64,000 bases of DNA from JAGQRJ01 sp041402045. Its GTDB lineage: Bacteria; Planctomycetota; J058. The position numbers were made by a program, and so were the translations under genes. Positions 40,901 through 49,449 of this stretch are shown here, piece after piece. The notes under the pieces are model-generated. The model saw nothing but the letters and a program-made list of their open reading frames with translations. It searched no databases and had not been told where the DNA came from. How positions within the stretch are numbered: position 1 is the first letter of the stretch; every line of letters begins with the position of its first letter. Location: assembly GCA_041402045.1 (NCBI GenBank), contig JAWKSZ010000009.1, positions 93,314 to 157,313 of the forward strand, written 5' to 3'.

Positions 40901-41124
40901 TCGAGGGTGGCGGCGGCGCGGCTGAGCTCGCCCCAGGCCGCGTCGAGGTCGTCCTGCTCCACGTAGACCGCGGCCAGACCCACCCGGGCCTCGGCCGCGC
41001 GCACGTCGCCGCCGAAGCTGCGGATCGCCTTGAGGTAGAGCTCGGTGGCCTTGGAGAGGTCGCCTTCGTTGGCCGCGCTCTCGGCCTTGCGCAGGTGAAC
41101 GTCCCCCAAGTTGCTGAGGTTCAG
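37921..41124 (-). CDS. TPR-GAF sigma-54-dependent transcriptional activator
   Basis: About 1067 aa. TPR-like helices occupy residues 1-520 (AAEARVGLAAVYVEQDDLDA, GVALRNLAGIHRSRGEPARA). A GAF domain follows (about 550-720: AGIDLTGAERGFMLLTDGSS, VCAVPLASRGGVIGVLYLDH), then a coiled coil. The AAA+ domain has HGESGSGKELIARAIH, ELFGHVKGSFTGATSDKQG (GSFTGA, a tolerated variant of GAFTGA), GGTIFLDEVGDL and FRQDLYYRLHVFALELPPLR. The protein ends in a Fis-like HTH (TRHGGNVSLAARESGMLRQA). No in-frame ATG fits; a CTG at 41124 directly follows AGAGGAGGGGCC and is my preferred start, while a GTG at 41175 is the alternative. It resembles large planctomycete/myxobacterial enhancer-binding proteins that sense through TPR partners. 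Confidence 0.88.
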   Translation of the reverse strand: MNLSNLGDVHLRKAESAANEGDLSKATELYLKAIRSFGGDVRAAEARVGLAAVYVEQDDLDAAWGELSRAAATLEEDDDAGALLARALNQMGLVERRRLGLDQAADLHERARRVAADSGDLRQQGVALRNLAGIHRSRGEPARAAECLLESVELAKAEGEERTLAALWRQIRELRVEAQNLKGALAAVREELALRDGGPPAPVANALLEGAHVARLLGEEEVAERWLARTVELRVALKDLEGAGRALLEIGRLFLAQGRPRVARRKLEAARDAVGEQGPIDLRAALWRCFAITDLAILDAYVYEDAPHVVLAREDLDATVGTDTASGQHELVRRARDEADEALTLARQTSSRGLLPLALATHARALGHQGRHEEARDAFRQAAQAADELRAGVYDLEGPFNVYLAYGTWLGSTLEPGTSPPDERATVDYLDRAVQIGERIRGSGGTSHYLAQALGALAAAHHRFGRPALSEQALGRALKALGPVDEAPGTPKNRLRRALERVRARLGSGGPPQHLLRSAEEVARSSAAGVAAHELKDAYYDLYRVQEITKALNLEVDLDRLLHLIIDAGIDLTGAERGFMLLTDGSSDGVAFRVARNMERGEVERPDRKVSNTIARRALEGKEPVFTGNAQSDDRFSGALSVAEQRLKSVCAVPLASRGGVIGVLYLDHRFQEGLFDARAARLLASLADQAAIALTNAQLLLENQSRAEALEAERERLRSQVESQSLELEGVRQRLKERTRAEGRRYQYDQIIGQAPAMQRLFKLLDKVVASTIPVFIHGESGSGKELIARAIHYNSERKEGPFVSENFAAIVDELLESELFGHVKGSFTGATSDKQGIFERANGGTIFLDEVGDLSEKMQKELLRVLEEREVRRVGGHEAIPVDVRVISATHRDLKAMVAEGSFRQDLYYRLHVFALELPPLRERKDDIPHMVEKFAGDYAKEQRQKPKRFEPDALRKLFDYAWPGNVRELRNLVNRTLLLCKGDTVSADEIQFEQEGEQVHGFDDLSRMHWSDAKEAFAKRYLTDVLTRHGGNVSLAARESGMLRQAFQRLIKRHEVDAQEFREG

Positions 41125-41388
41125 GGCCCCTCCTCTCAGCGGCCTGCGATCATACCCGTTCGGAGGTTCCCGCACGACGCCCTACCGCGCCCGCGCCGCT
41201 CGCCGGGCGCGCCGCGCGGCGCCCTCCTGCGCGAGCGTCCTCGCTGGCAGGCGCGCTCACGCGTGGACCCGTCGCCGGTCGGGGAGAGCCGGTCGCGAGG
41301 GGCCGGCAGCGGACTTCACCCGCCGGTGACGCACGAGCGCCCTTTCGGATGTGGGCGGGGCCGTCTGGGCGAGTATAGTGTTCGCCCT

Positions 41389-42768
41389 ATGGCACGCCGT
41401 TTGTGGGACAAGGGTGAGTCGCTGCACCCGGAGATCCTCAGCTACACCGTCGGCGACGACTACCTCCTCGACCTCGAGCTGGTCGAGGAGGACGTGTGGG
41501 GCAGCCTGGCGCACAGCCAAATGCTGTCCGAGGTCGGGGTGATCGACGCCGCCGACAAGGACGCGATCCACCGCGGCCTGCGCGAGATCCTCGCCGAGCA
41601 CCGGCGGGGCGAGTTCACGATCCGCCCCGAAGAGGAGGACGTGCACACCGCGGTCGAGGGCCGGCTGACCGACAAGGTCGGGCCCGCCGGCGGCAAGCTG
41701 CACACCGGCCGCTCGCGCAACGACCAGGTCCTGGTCGACGTGCGCCTGTGGATCAAGCGCCGGCTGCTGGACGCGATCGAGGGCGGCGTCGCGCTCTGCC
41801 GCGTGCTGCTCGAGCTCGCCGCCGAGCACCCGGACACGCTGCTCCCGGGCTACACCCACATGCGCTTGGCCATGCCCTCGACCGTCGGGCTGTGGGCGGC
41901 CGGCCACGCCGAAGGGATCGAAGAGGACCTGCGCGCCCTGGCGCAGGCCTACGAGGCGGCCGACCGCTGCCCCCTGGGCGCCGCCGCCGGGTTCGGGGTC
42001 CCGCTGCCCCTGGACCGCCGGCGCACCGCGGGGCTGCTCGGGTTCGGCGCGCTGCAGGTCAACCCCCAGGCGGTGCAGACCAGCCGGGGCAAGATCGAGG
42101 CCCAGGCCCTGTTCGCCTCGACGCTCCTGGCCCACGACCTGGCCGCTTTGGCCTGGGACCTCCAGCTCATGAGCGGCCCCGAGTTCGGCTTCGTGCGCCT
42201 CTCGGGGCGGGTGGCCACGGGCTCGTCGATCATGCCGCAGAAGCGCAACCCGGACGTGTGCGAGCTGACCCGGGCCAACGCCGGGGTCCTGCAGTCCTAC
42301 CTCGACCGTGTGCTGCTGGTCGCGGGAAAGCTACCGTCGAGCTACCATCGCGACTACCAGCTCACCAAGGAACCCGTCCTGCGCGGGTTGCGCCTCGTTC
42401 GACACATGACACGCGCCATGGAATTGACCGTCACGGACCTCGAGGTCGACAGCGAGCGCAGCGCTCAGGCGGTGGCCGAAGAGGCCTACGCCGCGCACCG
42501 CGCCTTCGCCCTCGCGGGGCAAGGCGTCCCGTTCCGGGACGCCTACCGGCAGGTCGGCCAGGCGCTGAAGCAGGGCGAGCGCCTGCGGCCTACCCCCGAG
42601 GAGGAGCGCGCGCTGCCGAAGGTGGAGGGCGCCGCCGGCGACCTCCGCCTGGACGAGGCTCGAGACCGCGTCGAGGCGCTGGCGGCTGCGGCCACCCAGC
42701 AGCGCTCCTCGCTCGCGGCATGCTTCGAGGCGCTGGAGGCTGGCGCCACGAGAGAGGGCACGGCGTGA
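41389..42768 (+). CDS. argH: argininosuccinate lyase
   Basis: 459 aa from the ATG at 41389. It matches ArgH through its length: EEEDVHTAVEGRLTDKVG, GGKLHTGRSRNDQV, LPGYTHMRLAMPSTVGLWAA, and the fumarase/aspartase-superfamily signature GSSIMPQKRNPDVCELTRAN with the catalytic Ser loop. It cleaves argininosuccinate to arginine and fumarate, the last step of arginine synthesis, as a cytoplasmic homotetramer. The end of the gene overlaps the SUKH gene by 4 bp (GTGA). The start fits the family N-terminus, MARRLWDKG. No other arg biosynthetic gene is adjacent, but an amidinotransferase-like enzyme follows. Confidence 0.95.
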   Translation: MARRLWDKGESLHPEILSYTVGDDYLLDLELVEEDVWGSLAHSQMLSEVGVIDAADKDAIHRGLREILAEHRRGEFTIRPEEEDVHTAVEGRLTDKVGPAGGKLHTGRSRNDQVLVDVRLWIKRRLLDAIEGGVALCRVLLELAAEHPDTLLPGYTHMRLAMPSTVGLWAAGHAEGIEEDLRALAQAYEAADRCPLGAAAGFGVPLPLDRRRTAGLLGFGALQVNPQAVQTSRGKIEAQALFASTLLAHDLAALAWDLQLMSGPEFGFVRLSGRVATGSSIMPQKRNPDVCELTRANAGVLQSYLDRVLLVAGKLPSSYHRDYQLTKEPVLRGLRLVRHMTRAMELTVTDLEVDSERSAQAVAEEAYAAHRAFALAGQGVPFRDAYRQVGQALKQGERLRPTPEEERALPKVEGAAGDLRLDEARDRVEALAAAATQQRSSLAACFEALEAGATREGTA

Positions 42769-43409
42769 CCGACGACGAGAACCCGTTCGCGGACTTCGAG
42801 GCGAAGCTGCGCGAGGTGGACCCCGAGCTCGACGGGCTCGAGCCGCCGACCACGCCGGAGGCGATCGAGGGGGTCGAGACCCAGCTCGCGATCAAGCTCC
42901 CCCCGAGCTACGGGCTCTGGCTGCAGCGCTACAACGGCGGCACGCTCTACAACACCACGATCTACGGGATCGAGGCCGACGACGACTTCGACCTGGCCGA
43001 GGTCAACCTCCGCGACCGCGAGGAGGGGCTGCCGAACCACCTCGTGGCCTTCGCCAACGCGCTCTCCGGGGACGTCTACTGCTTCGACACCTCCCTCGCC
43101 GACGACGCCGGCGAGGCCCCGGTGTTCCTGCTCGACCCCGAGGAGGGGACCCTGGCCTCGGTGGCCGCGTCCTTCCGCTCCTGGCTCGAGCGTCTGCCCC
43201 GGCTGGAGGCGGAGCTGGCCGAGGTCCGCGGCCCGCAGCCCATGACCGTGGCCGAGTGGGAGGCGTTCCTCACCCGCGAGCGCGCCAAGCTCCGCCGGCT
43301 GAGCACGACCCCCGCCAAGAACCTGACCATGCCGGATCCGGAGAAGGTCCGCGCCGAGCTCGGGGGCAAGATCCCCGTCGACCCGCGCCACCTCAAGTCC
43401 CGGGACTAG
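42765..43409 (+). CDS. SMI1/KNR4 (SUKH)-family protein coupled to argH
   Basis: 214 aa from a GTG that overlaps the argH stop. The SUKH core is residues 25-140: TTPEAIEGVETQLAIKLPPS, YGLWLQRYNGGTLYNTTIYG, NHLVAFANALSGDVYCFDTS, APVFLLDPEEGTLASVAASF. SUKH proteins are often immunity proteins against contact-dependent toxins, but many are stand-alone. No toxin is next to it, and translational coupling to argH suggests a housekeeping role. The C-terminal 70 residues are charged and helical. Confidence 0.8.
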   Translation: MTDDENPFADFEAKLREVDPELDGLEPPTTPEAIEGVETQLAIKLPPSYGLWLQRYNGGTLYNTTIYGIEADDDFDLAEVNLRDREEGLPNHLVAFANALSGDVYCFDTSLADDAGEAPVFLLDPEEGTLASVAASFRSWLERLPRLEAELAEVRGPQPMTVAEWEAFLTRERAKLRRLSTTPAKNLTMPDPEKVRAELGGKIPVDPRHLKSRD

Positions 43410-43425
43410 TCGGGGTCGCTGCTGC

Positions 43426-44232
43426 ATGCAGGTGCGCGAGGTCTACGTCTGCCCGCCGACGTACGTCGAGCTGAGCTACGCGATCAACCCCTGGATGGAC
43501 CCCAGCTCGGGGTTCTCGCGTGAGCTGGCGATCGAGCAGTGGGAGACCCTCGTCGCAGGCTACCGCGAGGTAGGCGGACCGCCGATCCACGTCGCCGAGG
43601 CCAAGCCGGGCCTGACGGAGCTCTGCTTCTTCGGCGACTCGGTGTTCCTCTGCGAGGGCGCCGCCCTGTTCGGCAAGTACCGCCACGCCGAGCGCGCCGC
43701 CGAGGGGCCCTACGTGCGCGAGTACCTGCTCGGCCACGGCCTCGAGGGCCACGACGTCCCCGAGGGCGTCGCCTTCGAGGGCGCCGGCGAGACGGTCATG
43801 TGGCGCGACAAGATCCTGTTCGGCTTCGGCAAGCGCAGCCACGAGGTCGCGCGGCACTTCCTGCGCCAGACCTTCGGCAAGGACACGATCGACTTCGAGA
43901 TGGAGACCGACCACTTCTACCACCTCGACACCGCGCTCCTCCCGCTGTCCGACGACCTGATCGCCTACTACCCCGGCGCCTTCGGCCCGATCGACACCGC
44001 GACGATCGAGAGCCTCGACTGCGAGAAGCTCGTGGTCTCGGAGCGGGACGCCCACGCCTTCGCCTGCAACGCGATCGTGCGCAACGGCGTGGTGTTCGGG
44101 AGCCAGGGCGTCGTCGACCTGTGGCCGGAGCTGCGCCGGCGCGGGTTCGAGGTCCGCGAGCTCGACATGTCCGAGTTCCAGAAGCTCGGCGGCGGGATCA
44201 AGTGCCTCACGCTCCAGCACTACGGCGACTGA
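43426..44232 (+). CDS. amidinotransferase/dimethylarginine dimethylaminohydrolase-like protein
   Basis: 268 aa from the ATG at 43426. It has the pentein fold markers: YVELSYAINPWMD (substrate Asn/Asp), ETDHFYHLDTALLPL with the catalytic His-x-Asp, and GGGIKCLTLQHYGD with the catalytic Cys near the C-terminus. These enzymes act on arginine or methylarginine side chains, giving citrulline or transferring amidino groups. Starting 16 bp after the SUKH gene, it appears to be in an arginine-related operon with argH. DDAH is favoured by its length; arginine deiminase is longer. Confidence 0.82.
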   Translation: MQVREVYVCPPTYVELSYAINPWMDPSSGFSRELAIEQWETLVAGYREVGGPPIHVAEAKPGLTELCFFGDSVFLCEGAALFGKYRHAERAAEGPYVREYLLGHGLEGHDVPEGVAFEGAGETVMWRDKILFGFGKRSHEVARHFLRQTFGKDTIDFEMETDHFYHLDTALLPLSDDLIAYYPGAFGPIDTATIESLDCEKLVVSERDAHAFACNAIVRNGVVFGSQGVVDLWPELRRRGFEVRELDMSEFQKLGGGIKCLTLQHYGD

Positions 44233-44465
44233 CAGACTCCTGACGCGTTGAGTCAGGTCCTCGTCCGGACAACGAGCCTGAGCAGTCTGCTCGCCGGAGC
44301 CTGACGGTCCCCGGTCGGTCTTTGCCCGCCTCGAGACCGTTTGCGTAGCGCCTGGATCGCTCGGGTGTTCCCCCCGGTCCCTCCCAGGGAGGCTTGGCTC
44401 GTGCATGTCGAGGATTAGCTCGGGCCCAGGAGTTGCGCTAGCGAGGGCAGAGAGAGGGAGGTCCC

Positions 44466-44846
44466 GTGCTTACGAGAGCGTTGTTGGAGGTCGCGGAGTA
44501 CTCCGCGGAGTTGGAAGCCCAGAGGCAGCGCCACGCCACGCGCCAACGTCGCGTGCTCGCCGACGCCCAGGGAGTCGAGTGCGCCCACTGCGGCTACTGC
44601 TACGTGCGCCCTGCCGAGGGCGAGAGCGAGTGCCCGCTGTGCCACACCCTCAACGCGAGCGCGCCGCTCCCTCCCAGGGGCTACGCCCTCTTGATCGCGG
44701 GGAGCCTCGCGGTGGCGGCAGCGTTCCCCCTCCTGGGCCTCGCCGTCGGCGCGCGCATGAGCCCCTTCTTGACCCTGGGCGTGCTCGGGGGCGCGTTCAC
44801 GCTGGCCTTCGGCTGGGAGAGCCGACGTCAGGCGAGCTCGCGCTAG
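44466..44846 (+). CDS. small zinc-ribbon membrane protein
   Basis: 126 aa from a GTG at 44466 preceded by GAGAGAGGGAGGTCCC. A zinc ribbon (ECAHCGYCYV, ECPLCHTLN) at residues 37-62 is followed by two hydrophobic helices (ALLIAGSLAVAAAFPLLGLA; LTLGVLGGAFTLAFGW). Function unknown. It is separated by a 233-bp gap from the amidinotransferase, in which I see a CCTGAC..GTCAGG hairpin near 44240 but no gene. It is followed after 84 bp by a DUF2225-like zinc protein in the same direction. Confidence 0.65.
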   Translation: MLTRALLEVAEYSAELEAQRQRHATRQRRVLADAQGVECAHCGYCYVRPAEGESECPLCHTLNASAPLPPRGYALLIAGSLAVAAAFPLLGLAVGARMSPFLTLGVLGGAFTLAFGWESRRQASSR

Positions 44847-44930
44847 CGCCCGGGCCGGCTTGCCCCACCCCGCACTCGGGTGCTAAAGTTCGTGCTCGCA
44901 ACTGGATACATGACGTCCAGAGGAGGGCCC

Positions 44931-47030
44931 GTGGCCAGCCCGACTGCCGAGAACCTGCTCTGCCCCTGCTGCGGCCAAGTCTTCCGCGCGCGGACCATGG
45001 GCACCAGCTACTACATCTCGGGCACCGACACCGACCTCCGCGAGACCGGGAGCATCGAAGAGGTCCGGCGCTACGGGGTCGTGACCTGCGGTGAGTGCGG
45101 GTTCTCCGCCGACGCCTGGAGCTTCCCCGAGCTGGAGCTGACCCAGAGCGAGCGGGAGAACCTGCACCAGGTGCTCGGCTACACCCCGGGCAGGACCACG
45201 CTCCACGGCTCCGCCGGCGACTTCGAGCGCTTCCAGCTCGCCGCGCGCTGCCACCAGGCCCGCGGCCTCGACAGCGCGGCCCTCGCCGAGCTGAACCTCC
45301 AGGCCTACTACGTGGCCCGCGACCTCGGCCGCCGCGACCTCGTGCCCCAGCTCCGCGACGAGGCCGCCGGGCTGTTCGCCAAGGCCCTCGAGGAAGAGCT
45401 CGAGCCGCCGCTGCGCATGCGCTACGCCTACCTCGCCGGCGAGCTGAACCGCCGCGCGGGCCGCACCCGCGAGGCGCTGCACTACTTCGACGAGGCCCTG
45501 CAGGCGGGCCGCGAGGCCGCGGAGGACCCCGAGGTCGACGGCGACGCGTGGCTCGTCGGCGCGCTGACCCGGCGCATGCAGGCCCTCGCGCTCTACAAGC
45601 AGGCGCCGGCCGCGGAGCTCCTGGAGCACATCCAGGACGCGCACCCCGACGCCCAGGGCGAGCTGCGCCGGATCCTGGCCTCGCGCCGCGACCGCGCCAG
45701 CGTCGAGGCCACGCTCCAGGCCTGGAAGGACGCGCCGGGCCGTGACCGCACGGTCATGCTGCGCGAGCTCCTGTTCGACCCGCCCAAGCAAGCCTACGAC
45801 CTGCTCGTCGAGGCCCTCGCCGGACCCGCTCCGGAGGACGTGCGCCTGGCAGCCCGCGGCCTGGGCGCCCTGGGCGACCCCCGCGCCGCCGACGCGCTGC
45901 TCGAGGCCCTGCGCCGCGGGATCCTCTCGACCGAGGGCACGGTGGTCGAGGCCCTGCGCAACCTGCGCGAGACGACCCCCGAGCAGGTCGAGGCCGTGCG
46001 CGAGATCCTCGAGGCGTGGGAGGCGGCCTACGGGCACCTCGACCCCGACGACGCCTGGACCTTCCGCCCCGACGCCACGCCGCTCAAGAACTACCTCTAC
46101 GTCGAGGGCGGGCACCAGGGCCTCGAGCTCCTGATCCGCGACATGCGCGAGCTCAAGGAGAACGACCTCTGGGACAAGGTCCCGGCGGGCGGGCCCGTCA
46201 GCGCCGCGCTGGCTCTGGGCGGCGAGGACGTGGTGATCGCGCTGCGCGGGCTGCTCCGCGCCGAGCGCCCGGCGGCCCGGCGCTGGGCCGCCTACTGCCT
46301 GGCCGAGCTCAAGGTCGAGGACGCCCGCGCCGACGTGCGCCGGCTGCTGGGCGACGAGGACTCGGTGGTCCGGCTCCAGGCGGCGAGCGCCCTGGCGCGG
46401 CTCAAGGACTCGCGCAACGAGGGCGTGGTCCTCGAGGAGCTGCGCAAGCTCGACGAGGGCGACGTGCCCTTCGCCCTGCACTTCCTGGTGCCCTTCAAGA
46501 GCCCCGAGGTGAAGGCCTACCTGCTGGAGCTGCGCGACAGCGGCGTGGTCACCCCGGGCGAGGTGCTCCCGCTGCTCGGGCGCCAGGAGCTCGACGACGA
46601 GCTCGCCGATCTGCTGAACACCTCGCTCCTCGACACCGACGACGACACCCGCGCCGGCGCCGTGACCGGCGTGGCCTTCGGCGGCGACATGTGGGTCGCG
46701 CGGCGCCTGCGCCTGCTCTACGACCAGGAGCCCTCGGACGACGTGCGCCGCCGGATCGTGTTCGGGCTGGGGCGGCTGGCCCAGCAAGGGATCGAGCGCG
46801 AGTCGACGGTGGAGTTCCTCCGCGACCGGCTGGCCCACGGCAACCAGCGCCTGCGCTTCTCTACGGCGCTGACCCTGCTCCAGCTCGGCGACCCCACGGG
46901 GGTGGACATCGTCCGCGACCGCGCCGCGCTGTTCGACGAGTCCTTCGACCGCTACGACCTCGTCGCCCCGGCGCTCAAGGTCCTCGCGGCCTGGGACGCC
47001 CGCGAGCGCCCGACCGCCGGCGTGGCGTAG
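44931..47030 (+). CDS. DUF2225-like zinc protein with TPR and HEAT repeats
   Basis: 699 aa. The start is set at the GTG 44931 because AGAGGAGGGCCC precedes it directly and the zinc site begins at once: ENLLCPCCGQVF and VVTCGECGFSADAW. The N-terminal 230 residues resemble DUF2225 (QLAARCHQARGLDSAALAEL, TREALHYFDEALQAGREAAE). The rest is HEAT-like helical repeats (LAARGLGALGDPRAADALLE, RRWAAYCLAELKVEDARADV, FSTALTLLQLGDPTGVDIVR). No enzyme motif. It is probably co-transcribed with the next HEAT protein. Function unknown. Confidence 0.75.
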   Translation: MASPTAENLLCPCCGQVFRARTMGTSYYISGTDTDLRETGSIEEVRRYGVVTCGECGFSADAWSFPELELTQSERENLHQVLGYTPGRTTLHGSAGDFERFQLAARCHQARGLDSAALAELNLQAYYVARDLGRRDLVPQLRDEAAGLFAKALEEELEPPLRMRYAYLAGELNRRAGRTREALHYFDEALQAGREAAEDPEVDGDAWLVGALTRRMQALALYKQAPAAELLEHIQDAHPDAQGELRRILASRRDRASVEATLQAWKDAPGRDRTVMLRELLFDPPKQAYDLLVEALAGPAPEDVRLAARGLGALGDPRAADALLEALRRGILSTEGTVVEALRNLRETTPEQVEAVREILEAWEAAYGHLDPDDAWTFRPDATPLKNYLYVEGGHQGLELLIRDMRELKENDLWDKVPAGGPVSAALALGGEDVVIALRGLLRAERPAARRWAAYCLAELKVEDARADVRRLLGDEDSVVRLQAASALARLKDSRNEGVVLEELRKLDEGDVPFALHFLVPFKSPEVKAYLLELRDSGVVTPGEVLPLLGRQELDDELADLLNTSLLDTDDDTRAGAVTGVAFGGDMWVARRLRLLYDQEPSDDVRRRIVFGLGRLAQQGIERESTVEFLRDRLAHGNQRLRFSTALTLLQLGDPTGVDIVRDRAALFDESFDRYDLVAPALKVLAAWDARERPTAGVA

Positions 47031-47042
47031 GAAGGATCGACC

Positions 47043-48098
47043 ATGGCCAAGACCCCCACCCTGCCCCACGACCTCCCGACCCTGAGTCGGGTGCTCGTCG
47101 CCGACCCCAAGGGCGTCCTGCCCGTCCTCAAGCGCGAGCTGCTCAAGCTCTCGGAGCCCCAGTTCACCGAGCGTGAAGAGGGCTACCGCATGGCGCTCAT
47201 GTGGGCCTGGGACGAGGTCCCCAAGGAGCTCGGCAAGGAGCTCGGCGCCTGGGCCAACGCCCGGGAGGCGCGCCTGCGCCGCCTGGCGGCCGGCGCGGTC
47301 CCGCTGAGCAGCCCCGAGCACGGGCCCAAGGGCAAGAAGCTGCTCAAGAAGCTCACCGCCGACAAGGACCGGGGCGTGCGGCTCATGGCCATGGACCGCC
47401 TGCTGGACGACCTCCCGGAGTCCCTGGAGCTGGCCAAGCGCTGGGTCAAGCACACCGACCCCGGGGTGCGGGCCATGGTGGCCCAGCGTGTGCGCAACGT
47501 GCCGACCCCGGATATCCCGCGCTCCCTCGAGGTCCTGGACCAGCTCAACCTCGACCCCGAGCCCGCCGTGCACTACGCGGTGGCCTCGAGCTACTGGGAC
47601 CTCTACGAGCGCGAGCCCCGCGAAGCCCTGCGCAGCGTGCGGGCCATGGCCGAGAGCGAGGACGAGTCGATCCGCTGGGCCGCGGCGCTGAACTTCATGC
47701 AGCACCTGCTCGCGGATCGCTTCGAGGCCACCCGGGCCACCCTGCGCTCCTGGCTGCGGGACGGCCGCCCGGAGCTGCGCTGGACCCTGGCGCGCTCGAT
47801 CCTGTTCCTCACGGTCAACGCCCAGAGCCTGCCGATCCTGCGCATGCTGTTCGAGGACAAGGACCCCGGGAACCGCGCCCGGGTCGTCGAGCACCTGGTC
47901 GGGGCCTTCGACCCCCTGGCCGAGCACTACCCCTCGGTGGCCCGGATCCTGCGCCGCTCGGTCGACGATCAGGACAGCGTGGTGCGCGCCGCCGCGTCGG
48001 CGGGCGAGGACAAGCTGGGCCTCGACTTCGCCAAGCTCCCCGAGGACGGCCACGCCCTCATGCTCCAGAGCACGAACGGCACGACCCCGCACCACTGA
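47043..48098 (+). CDS. HEAT-repeat protein
   Basis: 351 aa from the ATG at 47043, 12 bp after the preceding stop with GGAAGGAT as ribosome-binding site. It is wholly helical with HEAT-like units (RGVRLMAMDRLLDDLPESLE, PGVRAMVAQRVRNVPTPDIP, SIRWAAALNFMQHLLADRFE, ARVVEHLVGAFDPLAEHYPS). No signal peptide, so it is cytoplasmic. The partner of the upstream zinc/HEAT gene by position; function unknown. Confidence 0.75.
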   Translation: MAKTPTLPHDLPTLSRVLVADPKGVLPVLKRELLKLSEPQFTEREEGYRMALMWAWDEVPKELGKELGAWANAREARLRRLAAGAVPLSSPEHGPKGKKLLKKLTADKDRGVRLMAMDRLLDDLPESLELAKRWVKHTDPGVRAMVAQRVRNVPTPDIPRSLEVLDQLNLDPEPAVHYAVASSYWDLYEREPREALRSVRAMAESEDESIRWAAALNFMQHLLADRFEATRATLRSWLRDGRPELRWTLARSILFLTVNAQSLPILRMLFEDKDPGNRARVVEHLVGAFDPLAEHYPSVARILRRSVDDQDSVVRAAASAGEDKLGLDFAKLPEDGHALMLQSTNGTTPHH

Positions 48099-48176
48099 GG
48101 GCCCTCCGGGGCCCATCATTGGGCCGCCGTCGAGGGTTTGCAGCCCTCGCGCGGGAGGGTAGACTCAGCCACTCAT

Positions 48177-48247
48177 TGGCCGATCGTCTAATGGTAGGAC
48201 AACGGACTCTGAATCCGTGAATCTAGGTTCGAATCCTAGTCGGCCAG
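48177..48247 (+). tRNA. tRNA-Gln (anticodon CTG)
   Basis: Acceptor TGGCCGA/TCGGCCA, D arm with GTCTAATGGTAGGAC, anticodon stem ACGGA/TCCGT with loop CTCTGAA (anticodon CTG), T arm CTAGG-TTCGAAT-CCTAG, discriminator G. A GC hairpin (GCCCCGGG/CCCCGGGGC) follows at about 48257-48284 without a clear T tract. No integrated element is seen beside it. Confidence 0.95.
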
Positions 48248-48451
48248 CTCAAGTCCGCCCCGGGAGTTCAGAGCCCCGGGGCGGCAGTCTGTACGGGGGC
48301 CCAGCGGCCACCTCGGCCTCCCGCGCCGAGACCTGCACGCCGCGCAAGCGGACCCGACTCCGCGGGAGCGCGGGCACCCGACGCAGGTCGGTGCGCGGGT
48401 CCTGCGCCGGGCCTCGAAGCGGGCGCGGCGGGACGAGGGTCGGGCGCCCCC

Positions 48452-49291
48452 TCAGTCCACCGGGAGCTCGAGCTCGCGGATCATGCCCACCGCGTGATCC
48501 GTGAGCAGCACGTCGACGCCGCGGGCGAACAGCGCGCGCCAGGCGTCCTCGTCGTCGAGGCTGCCCAGGGCCTTGACCAGGACCCGGGAGCCCGCGGCGT
48601 GGATCTCGTCGATCAGCGCCGGGGTCGCCCAGTCCTCGTCGATCTGCACCAGCTCGGGGCGCAGGGGCAGCGCCTCGCGGACCTGCTCCAGGGAGCGGCA
48701 GCGGCGCAGCGCCGCGACCTCGGGGAAGCGCGCGCGGAGGTGGGCGAAGCTCGGCCAGCCCTGACACTGGACCACGATCCGCTCGGCGACCCCCACGCCC
48801 CGCGCCAGGTGCACGACGGCCTCGAGCTGGGCCGGGGACTCGGCCTTGAGGTCGAGCTGCAGCGCGGCCCCCGTGCCCTCGACCAGGCGCAGCGCGGCCT
48901 CGAGGGTCAGGAGCCCCTGGGCCGCGACCTCGGCCGCGCTCAGGGAGGTGGCCTCGCGCCCGGCGCAGGGGCCGTCGTCGACCACGCGGTCGTGGAACAG
49001 GAACAGCACGCCGTCGCTGCCGGTGCGCACGTCGACCTCGATCAGCGGCACGTAGCCTCGGGCTGCGTCGAGGATCGCCGCCCGGCCGTTGCCGGCCTGG
49101 CCATCGTCGCGCTCGCCGCGGTGGGACGCGGGCCAGCGCAGGGGCGAGGGGCGCGCGGAGCGCAGCCGCGCGACGGCGGAGGCGCGGACGCCCGCAGCCG
49201 GCGCGAAGGTCGGGGTCGAGACACAGCCCGCGAGGGTCACGAGCAGCGTGAGCGCGGCCAGGCGGCTGGCGAGCGCGGACCTCAGCGGCAT
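48452..49291 (-). CDS. glycerophosphodiester phosphodiesterase lipoprotein
   Basis: 279 aa from the ATG at 49291. Lipoprotein signal with LVTLAGC, lipidated Cys23. The GDPD TIM-barrel motifs are present: SHRGERDD (HRG), LIEVDVRTGSDGVLFLFHDR (E.D and HD), QLDLKAE, and ALGSLDDEDAWRALFARGVD followed by VLLTDHA. It would hydrolyse deacylated phospholipids outside the cytoplasm, releasing glycerol-3-phosphate. It is divergent from the haloperoxidase gene. The HRG..E.D..HD set is complete, so activity is likely. Confidence 0.88.
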   Translation of the reverse strand: MPLRSALASRLAALTLLVTLAGCVSTPTFAPAAGVRASAVARLRSARPSPLRWPASHRGERDDGQAGNGRAAILDAARGYVPLIEVDVRTGSDGVLFLFHDRVVDDGPCAGREATSLSAAEVAAQGLLTLEAALRLVEGTGAALQLDLKAESPAQLEAVVHLARGVGVAERIVVQCQGWPSFAHLRARFPEVAALRRCRSLEQVREALPLRPELVQIDEDWATPALIDEIHAAGSRVLVKALGSLDDEDAWRALFARGVDVLLTDHAVGMIRELELPVD

Positions 49292-49449
49292 GGGACCCCC
49301 TTCCCGGGGATCTTACGCGGGGGCGTCAGGCTTCCGGGGAACTGGACAGGTCGCGCCGAAACCCGGCTTCGAAGCAAGCGAACATGGCCCCTGGAGCAAT
49401 CCCAGCCCAGCTCCTTAGACTGTGGCCGCCCCACGCAACGGAGGTTGTC

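Noticed and set aside
42765..43409. SUKH gene as part of a toxin-immunity locus
   Set aside because: No toxin, Rhs or polymorphic effector gene is nearby and the gene is translationally coupled to argH.
48248..48451. Integrated element at tRNA-Gln
   Set aside because: No repeat of the tRNA 3' end is found downstream and no integrase is nearby.
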